Assembly (NCBI GenBank): GCA_031279155.1
Contig: JAITJB010000328.1
Location: forward strand, 1-9,353
From: Deltaproteobacteria bacterium
GTDB taxonomy: Bacteria; Desulfobacterota; Desulfarculia; Adiutricales; Adiutricaceae
Direction: 5' to 3'
Length of the DNA: 9,353 bases
Position numbers and translations under genes: made by a program. Within the stretch, counting starts at the first letter, position 1, and the number at the start of each line of letters is the position of its first letter. The notes below the pieces were generated by a model. The model did not search any database, was not told where the DNA came from, and was given only the letters and a program-made list of their open reading frames with translations. Below, piece by piece: positions 5,763 to 9,353 of this stretch.

Positions 5763-6935
5763 GTGGTAAAAACCCAAGATAAGCTATTGAATAAGCCCTT
5801 TTTCCTTAAGGAGATCAATGAACAACCCAAGGCTTTAGCCAACACTTTGGCTCAGTACTTGGCTCCCAATTTTCAGCTCAAGATGGCCAAACCGCCGCTT
5901 GACGATCAGACGATCAAAAAGATCAATAAAGCTTATATCACCGCCTGCGGCACAAGTTATCACGCCGCCCTTACGGCTCGCTATATCATAGAAGAATTGG
6001 CTCAGCTGCCTACCGTGGTGGAACCGGCCTCTGAATGCGGTCGCCACCAGCTTTTAGTTGATGAATCCACCTTAGCTGTGGCCGTATCCCAATCTGGCCG
6101 CAGCCGCGACACCTTAGCCGCCATGGAACTTGCTAAGCGCCGGGGTGCGGCAACGCTAGCACTAGTTAACGAAGCGCCTTCGCCATTATCTCGCTTAGCT
6201 TCTGGCTATTTGATGACCTTAGCCGGTAAAGTCGATACATTATCGTCAACCAAAGCCTTTACCTCGCAGACCTTGGTTTTAGGTCTCATGGGCCTAAGAT
6301 TGGCTCAGAGTCGCGGTTTGATGCGGGAGAAATGGCGCGATGAGATCGAAAAAATAGGACGCCTGCCCGAGCTTGTACGGCACGCTTTAAGTTATGAAGA
6401 TCAGGTAGTTGCCATTTCCGAAAGGCTCATGGGCTTTGAGCATGTATTTATATTAGCTAGCGGGCCGCTACTTCCCATGGCCTTTGAGGGGGCCTTAAAA
6501 CTTAAGGAAGTGGGTAAAATCCACGCCGAAGGCTACATTACCGGAGAATTCGGGCACGGCCCCTTGGCCATGGTCGGACCAAGGACCCCGGTCATAATGA
6601 TTTCCTTTGCCGACGACGGCGACCGCAGCTTGGATTTGGCCGCCGAGTTTAAAGATCGCGGGGCGCCGCTTTTTTTGATTTCAGAAGATGGTTTAAACCT
6701 TGATCACAACCTGGCTAGACACTCTGAGCTATTTTTACCCGTCCCGCAAGCGCCCTCGCGCATGCGGGCTGTTGTAACCATCATTCACCTGCAGCTCATG
6801 GCCTATCACTTAGGCCGGCTCAAGGGCCTAGACGTTGACAATACCGGCGGGCTTATCCGCTCGGCTATGGCCAATCACGTGGTGGCTCCTGAAAAGACCA
6901 ATGGATTAGTGGAGCCTAGGCTAACTTCGGCTTAA
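5763..6935 (+). CDS. GlmS-like sugar isomerase (SIS) domain protein without glutaminase domain
   Basis: This 390-residue protein matches the C-terminal isomerase half of glucosamine-6-phosphate synthase and starts at the domain boundary: KPFFLKEINEQPKALANTL (11-29) corresponds to the linker of full-length GlmS near residue 240. The start is GTG 5763, with AAGGT four to five bases upstream. Two SIS domains are visible: ACGTSY (61-66), SQSGRSRDT (109-117), SSTKAFT (161-167), FEGALKLKE (241-249) and HAEGYITGEFGHGPLAM (254-270, ring-opening His at about 265). The glutamine-hydrolysing domain with its N-terminal Cys is missing, so any amination would need free ammonia. The loop reads SQSGRS rather than SQSGET, as in COG2222 GlmS-related deaminases/isomerases. 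The end reads DVDNTGGLIRS, with Arg where GlmS has the Schiff-base Lys, followed by an unusual tail of about 23 residues. It may be an ammonia-dependent GlcN-6-P synthase, a GlcN-6-P deaminase or another aldose-ketose isomerase; I leave the symbol blank. Confidence 0.85.
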   Translation: MVKTQDKLLNKPFFLKEINEQPKALANTLAQYLAPNFQLKMAKPPLDDQTIKKINKAYITACGTSYHAALTARYIIEELAQLPTVVEPASECGRHQLLVDESTLAVAVSQSGRSRDTLAAMELAKRRGAATLALVNEAPSPLSRLASGYLMTLAGKVDTLSSTKAFTSQTLVLGLMGLRLAQSRGLMREKWRDEIEKIGRLPELVRHALSYEDQVVAISERLMGFEHVFILASGPLLPMAFEGALKLKEVGKIHAEGYITGEFGHGPLAMVGPRTPVIMISFADDGDRSLDLAAEFKDRGAPLFLISEDGLNLDHNLARHSELFLPVPQAPSRMRAVVTIIHLQLMAYHLGRLKGLDVDNTGGLIRSAMANHVVAPEKTNGLVEPRLTSA

Positions 6936-6939
6936 AGCT

Positions 6940-6967
6940 CTGGCAAGTATTTAACTTTAAATATAGT
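6940..6967 (+). promoter_or_regulatory. Candidate promoter upstream of trpS
   Basis: CTGGCA (6940-6945) and TATAGT (6962-6967) are separated by 16 bases, four and five matches to the sigma-70 consensus. The region to the trpS start is AT-rich. No T-box or Trp-rich leader peptide is seen. Confidence 0.35.
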
Positions 6968-7023
6968 AAATTTTTAGGCTGATTTTTAACAAAATAACAC
7001 GTGCGTTTTGACTGAGGTAATTT

Positions 7024-7989
7024 ATGAGGGTCCTTTCGGGTATCCAGCCATCGGGAAGCCTGCATATCGGCAACTTTTTTGGCATGATGAATTCCATGAT
7101 CAAGTGGCAGAACAAAAGCGATCTATTTTGCTTTATTGTTAATCTCCACGCTTTAACTACCGTCACCGACGGCGCGGTCTTAGCCCGCAATACTTTGGAG
7201 GCGGCCACAGACTTTTTGGCCCTAGGCTTAGACCCTTCGCGCAGCTATTTTTGGGTCCAAGGCGATGTGCCTGAGCACACCGAACTGACCTGGATCCTCC
7301 ACAACCATACATCCATGGGGCTTTTGGAGCGAAGTCACTCTTATAAAGATAAGATTTCGCATAACCTAACCCCTAATCATGGTTTGTTTGCCTATCCGGT
7401 CTTAATGGCCGCTGACATCCTCCTCTACCAGGCCAACTTGGTGCCGGTGGGGAAAGATCAAAAGCAGCACCTAGAAATCGCTCGCGACATAGCCGGGGCC
7501 TTTAACTATATTTACGGGCCGACCTTTGTGCTGCCCGAAGCCTCCATTGACGAGGATCTGGCCACTATCCCGGGCCTTGACGGCCAGAAGATGAGTAAGA
7601 GTTACGGTAACGCCATTGACATCTTTTTATCCAAAGACGAGCTCAAGCGGCGGGTCATGTCCATTGTGACCGACGCTAGAGGCGTTAATGAAATAAAAGA
7701 TCCCGATAACTGCAATCTTTTTGGTATTTACCGCCTCTTTATCGATCAAGAGGCCCAAGATAAACTGCGGGATCGCTATTTGACGCCTGGCCTTAAGTAC
7801 TCTGACGTCAAAAAGGAGTTGGTGGAGATAATCTGGGAATACTTTGCCCCGTACCGGGAAAAAAGGGAGAGGTTAGTCAATAGGCCTGATGACGTCAAAG
7901 ACATCCTCAAAGCCGGGGCCCTAAAGGCTCGGGCCGTGGCCGGGCAGACTATGGAGCTAGTCAGAGACACCGTCGGCCTTAATTACTAA
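7024..7989 (+). CDS. trpS: Tryptophanyl-tRNA synthetase
   Basis: This cytoplasmic class I synthetase charges tRNA-Trp with tryptophan for translation. The 321 residues carry both class I signatures: HIGN at 14-17 (PSGSLHIGNFFG) and KMSKS at 189-193 (LDGQKMSKSYGNAIDIF). The tryptophan-pocket and dimer-interface segment YPVLMAADILLYQANLVPVGKDQKQHLE (124-151) is typical of bacterial TrpRS, as is GLLERSHSYKDK (99-110). Length is normal for the family. The ATG at 7024 has GAGGT five bases upstream. It follows the SIS gene after 88 bp on the same strand and may be cotranscribed or use its own promoter. Nothing in the gene looks broken. Foreign-looking DNA begins immediately after its TAA, with no terminator visible. 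Confidence 0.97.
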   Translation: MRVLSGIQPSGSLHIGNFFGMMNSMIKWQNKSDLFCFIVNLHALTTVTDGAVLARNTLEAATDFLALGLDPSRSYFWVQGDVPEHTELTWILHNHTSMGLLERSHSYKDKISHNLTPNHGLFAYPVLMAADILLYQANLVPVGKDQKQHLEIARDIAGAFNYIYGPTFVLPEASIDEDLATIPGLDGQKMSKSYGNAIDIFLSKDELKRRVMSIVTDARGVNEIKDPDNCNLFGIYRLFIDQEAQDKLRDRYLTPGLKYSDVKKELVEIIWEYFAPYREKRERLVNRPDDVKDILKAGALKARAVAGQTMELVRDTVGLNY

Positions 7990-7992
7990 CCC

Positions 7993-8170
7993 CATAAGAG
8001 CAATCGCGAAAACCCGCTGCCGAAAATGGACGCGCTCAAACGCGAATGGGCGGCGCTCGAAGCGGAGAAACGCAAACTCTATCCCGAATACCGCACTGCC
8101 CGCGACGAGATGAAAGAACTCTACGCGGCGAAGTACAACGCGGAAAAAATCCTCGGATACACGCCGCCGA
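7993..8170 (+). pseudogene. C-terminal remnant of a mobilisation relaxase (MobA/MOBP-like)
   Basis: Directly after the trpS stop, in the same frame, the sequence reads NPLPKMDALKREWAALEAEKRKLYPEYRTARDEMKELYAAKYNAEKILG, written here in shortened form from 8011 to about 8155. The alternation of LK.E.A.L.AEK...Y.EYR.AR.EM.EL...K.N...ILG is the coiled-coil tail I associate with relaxases of mobilisable plasmids and integrative elements, mostly from Firmicutes. The nicking domain with its Tyr and HUH histidines is absent, and no start codon with a ribosome binding site is present. Homology fades at TPPTPFGG, where the nuclease remnant begins on the other strand. Codons are richer in GCG and CGC than in trpS. 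Recognition is from memory of the family, so identity is moderately sure. Confidence 0.5.
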
Positions 8171-8183
8171 CGCCTTTCGGCGG
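8164..8183. repeat. Perfect inverted repeat at the relaxase/nuclease junction
   Basis: CCGCCGA (8164-8170) and TCGGCGG (8177-8183) form a seven-pair stem with a six-base loop exactly where the two convergent remnants meet. It may be a recombination scar or chance in GC-rich sequence, since part of it still encodes the nuclease LPPK motif. Confidence 0.5.
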
Positions 8184-8793
8184 CAGATGCCTCCAATACT
8201 CGGCCACGGCGATTCCCGCCTTGTCCATTTCAAGCAGTTCTATCTTTTCGCGGTTGGCCGTCGCGCAGAGGATGATCCCAATCGGCGCTTCCTCGCCCGG
8301 CTGACGCTCGTACGGGCCAGCCACTTTAAGTATAGAAGCATTTGCCCCATATAAGCGGCTTTGAAGCAGCCTATTTTTAGTTCAATGGCGACGAGCCGTT
8401 TCAATATGCGGTGGTAGAACAATAAGTCCAAAACCATGTCCTCGCTGTCAACAATCATGCGTTTCTGCCGTTCCACCAATGAGAAGCCGTGGCCGAACTC
8501 TAAGATGAACGACTCAATGTCCGCGAGGATGGCTTTTTCCAAATCGGCTTCGAGGTAATTCTCTTTCAGCCCGAACGTATCCAAAAGATATGGATCCTTA
8601 AAAACATTGAACGGCACAGCCGATTACCCTGTCAGTTCAATATTGGAAATCTCGCGGCGCTCATACGCTTTTCGCGAAATCTGGCGGCGCAGTTCTTTTG
8701 TGGCATAGTTGTGCATGGCTGCGTTATTGGCGTAAAACAGCCGCGCCTCGTCTGATTTCAATGGTAACAGCTCTATGAAATGCGACCAGCTCA

Positions 8794-8818
8794 ATTTTGC
8801 CGCCAGCGGCGGTAAAAT
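8794..8818. repeat. Palindromic repeat copy 1 inside the DUF1016 pseudogene
   Basis: ATTTTGCCGCC-AGC-GGCGGTAAAAT forms an 11-3-11 dyad with one mismatch; with flanking bases it extends to 8792-8820. It encodes the ILPPLAAKL segment before SWSHF. Confidence 0.75.
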
Positions 8819-8901
8819 TGCCGCATCGCAAAATCGCTCGGCGAACAGCATCATTTGGTACAAATTTTTCGCATTGAAATTGTTTCCATATTTCAACACT
8901 A

Positions 8902-8926
8902 ATTTTGCCGCCAGTGACGGCAAAAT
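8902..8926. repeat. Palindromic repeat copy 2 inside the DUF1016 pseudogene
   Basis: ATTTTGCCGCC-AGT-GACGGCAAAAT has the same 11-3-11 layout with one mismatch and encodes ILPSLAAKL. It lies exactly 108 bp (36 codons) from copy 1. Confidence 0.75.
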
Positions 8927-9067
8927 CTTCTCTCCGTAATCGGCACGTTTGTTGCCAAGCACGACGGAGTTGATGTACTCGCCGATTTCCCAGAACATCA
9001 TTGTGTTCTCGGTATTGACGCGAGCATAGGTACGATTTTTGCGGCTTTCAATAATCGCCGCCACGCG

Positions 9068-9353
9068 TCCACACAGACAACGGCGGAAGGGATGCTTCGC
9101 GTCTTGACCGGGATCGGGGTTCCGCGTGAGACGATACGTGAGATGGCGGAAAGCGAGACCCCGAAAAATCTGATCAGGCTGCTCCGAAGGGAGAAAGAGG
9201 AACTGGCCGGCGAGATCCGCTTTCTGCGGGAAGCCCATTTGATCATCGCAACATTGCTTGGTTTCATCGTCGAGGGGTTACACGCGGACGAAGCGGAGAT
9301 ATTCGTGCGAGAAAGCCCCGAAAAGCAAATCGTGTTGGGCGAGGCCAACGAAT
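9068..9353 (+). pseudogene. MerR-like transcriptional regulator fragment, N-terminus lost, C-terminus outside window
   Basis: The plus strand is open from about 9068 to the edge and reads TTAEGMLRVLTGIGVPRETIREMAE, then a charged helix (LIRLLRREKEELAGEIRFLREAHLIIATLLGFIVEGL) and ADEAEIFVRESPEKQIVLGEANE. This order fits a MerR-family regulator after its winged helix: the GIGVPRETIREMAE segment resembles the MerR 'GFSLEEIREML' region, the helix the dimerisation coil, and the last part the start of a GyrI-like effector-binding domain. The DNA-binding HTH with its RYY-type motif is missing and is replaced by the nuclease remnant on the other strand. An ATG at 9092 exists but has no good ribosome binding site. 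Codon style (CGC, CTG, GCG) differs from the left-hand genes. Family identity is probable, not certain; the frame itself is clear. Confidence 0.5.

Larger units (their letters stand above)
8172..9064 (-). pseudogene. DUF1016 / YhcG-type PDDEXK nuclease, broken
   Basis: The minus strand encodes a DUF1016 protein in three pieces. The N-terminal part runs from VAAIIESRKNR (about 9064) through MMFWEIGEY, LGNKRADYGEKIL and LSWSHFIELLPLK to ELTG, then meets an in-frame TAA (8624-8626). Without change of frame it continues PFNVFKDPYLLDTFGLKENYLEADLEKAIL, and the nuclease core LDLLFYHRILKRLVAIELKIG...GQMLLYLKWLA keeps its Asp, Glu-x-Lys and Gln. After KWLAR one base is missing near 8312/8313, and the other frame resumes with YERQPGEEAPIGIILCATANREKIELLEMDKAGIAVAEYWRHLPPK. 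Homology ends there, short of the usual C-terminus, and the first residues of the family are also missing. About 297 of roughly 340-370 codons remain. Such proteins are common next to restriction-modification and mobile genes. The intact catalytic residues suggest recent inactivation or sequence error. Confidence 0.85.

Noticed and set aside
8026..8304. 92-codon plus-strand frame continuing past the relaxase tail
   Set aside because: After about 8170 it only reads antisense through the nuclease pseudogene, so it is not one gene.
8026..8354. Other overlapping frames across 7957-8354 on both strands
   Set aside because: They are shadows of the relaxase and nuclease remnants, shown by the family resemblance of only one frame at each point.
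9065..9238. N-terminal extension of the nuclease frame to ATG 9238
   Set aside because: These residues do not resemble DUF1016 and lie antisense to the coherent MerR-like frame.

Overview
The window looks like chromosomal DNA from a Gram-negative bacterium. The evidence is a periplasmic amino-acid-binding protein with a Sec signal peptide, cell-wall precursor genes and a housekeeping tRNA synthetase. The glmU/glmS-like adjacency and the TrpRS sequence style (LERSHSYKDK...NHGLFAYPVLMAADILLYQANLVPVGKDQKQH) remind me of Desulfobacterota (deltaproteobacteria), but this is a low-confidence impression. Several broken genes suggest a genome with some decay, as in host-associated bacteria, although assembly errors cannot be excluded.

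Left part (1-3651, minus strand): a compact operon reading leftwards. In order of transcription it holds an ornithine cyclodeaminase/mu-crystallin-family dehydrogenase (TTG start at 3524), a fold-type I PLP aminotransferase overlapping it by 11 nt, a polar amino acid ABC transporter ATPase one nucleotide later, and the substrate-binding protein, which leaves the window at base 1. A TTGACA-type promoter and a leader hairpin precede it. The operon appears to import an amino acid and convert it by transamination and imino-acid reduction or cyclisation; the substrate cannot be read from sequence.

Middle part (3652-7989): about 700 bp without a credible long gene, with small repeats and a 14-codon leader ORF, precedes three plus-strand genes. 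These are a GlmU-like uridylyltransferase that lacks most of the acetyltransferase beta-helix, a GlmS-like protein with only the sugar isomerase (SIS) half and no glutaminase domain, and trpS. The parts missing from the GlmU and GlmS relatives face each other across a 298-bp spacer. Together the two proteins would cover only the isomerase/amination and uridylyl-transfer steps of UDP-GlcNAc synthesis.

Right part (7990-9353): a scar of mobile DNA with a different, GC-richer codon style. It holds the C-terminal tail of a mobilisation relaxase (+), a DUF1016/YhcG-type PDDEXK nuclease pseudogene (-) with an in-frame stop, a one-base frameshift and both ends missing, and a MerR-like regulator (+) that lacks its DNA-binding part and runs off the window. 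A short direct repeat occurs at the two edges of the nuclease remnant.

I see no rRNA, tRNA, CRISPR array or complete insertion sequence.
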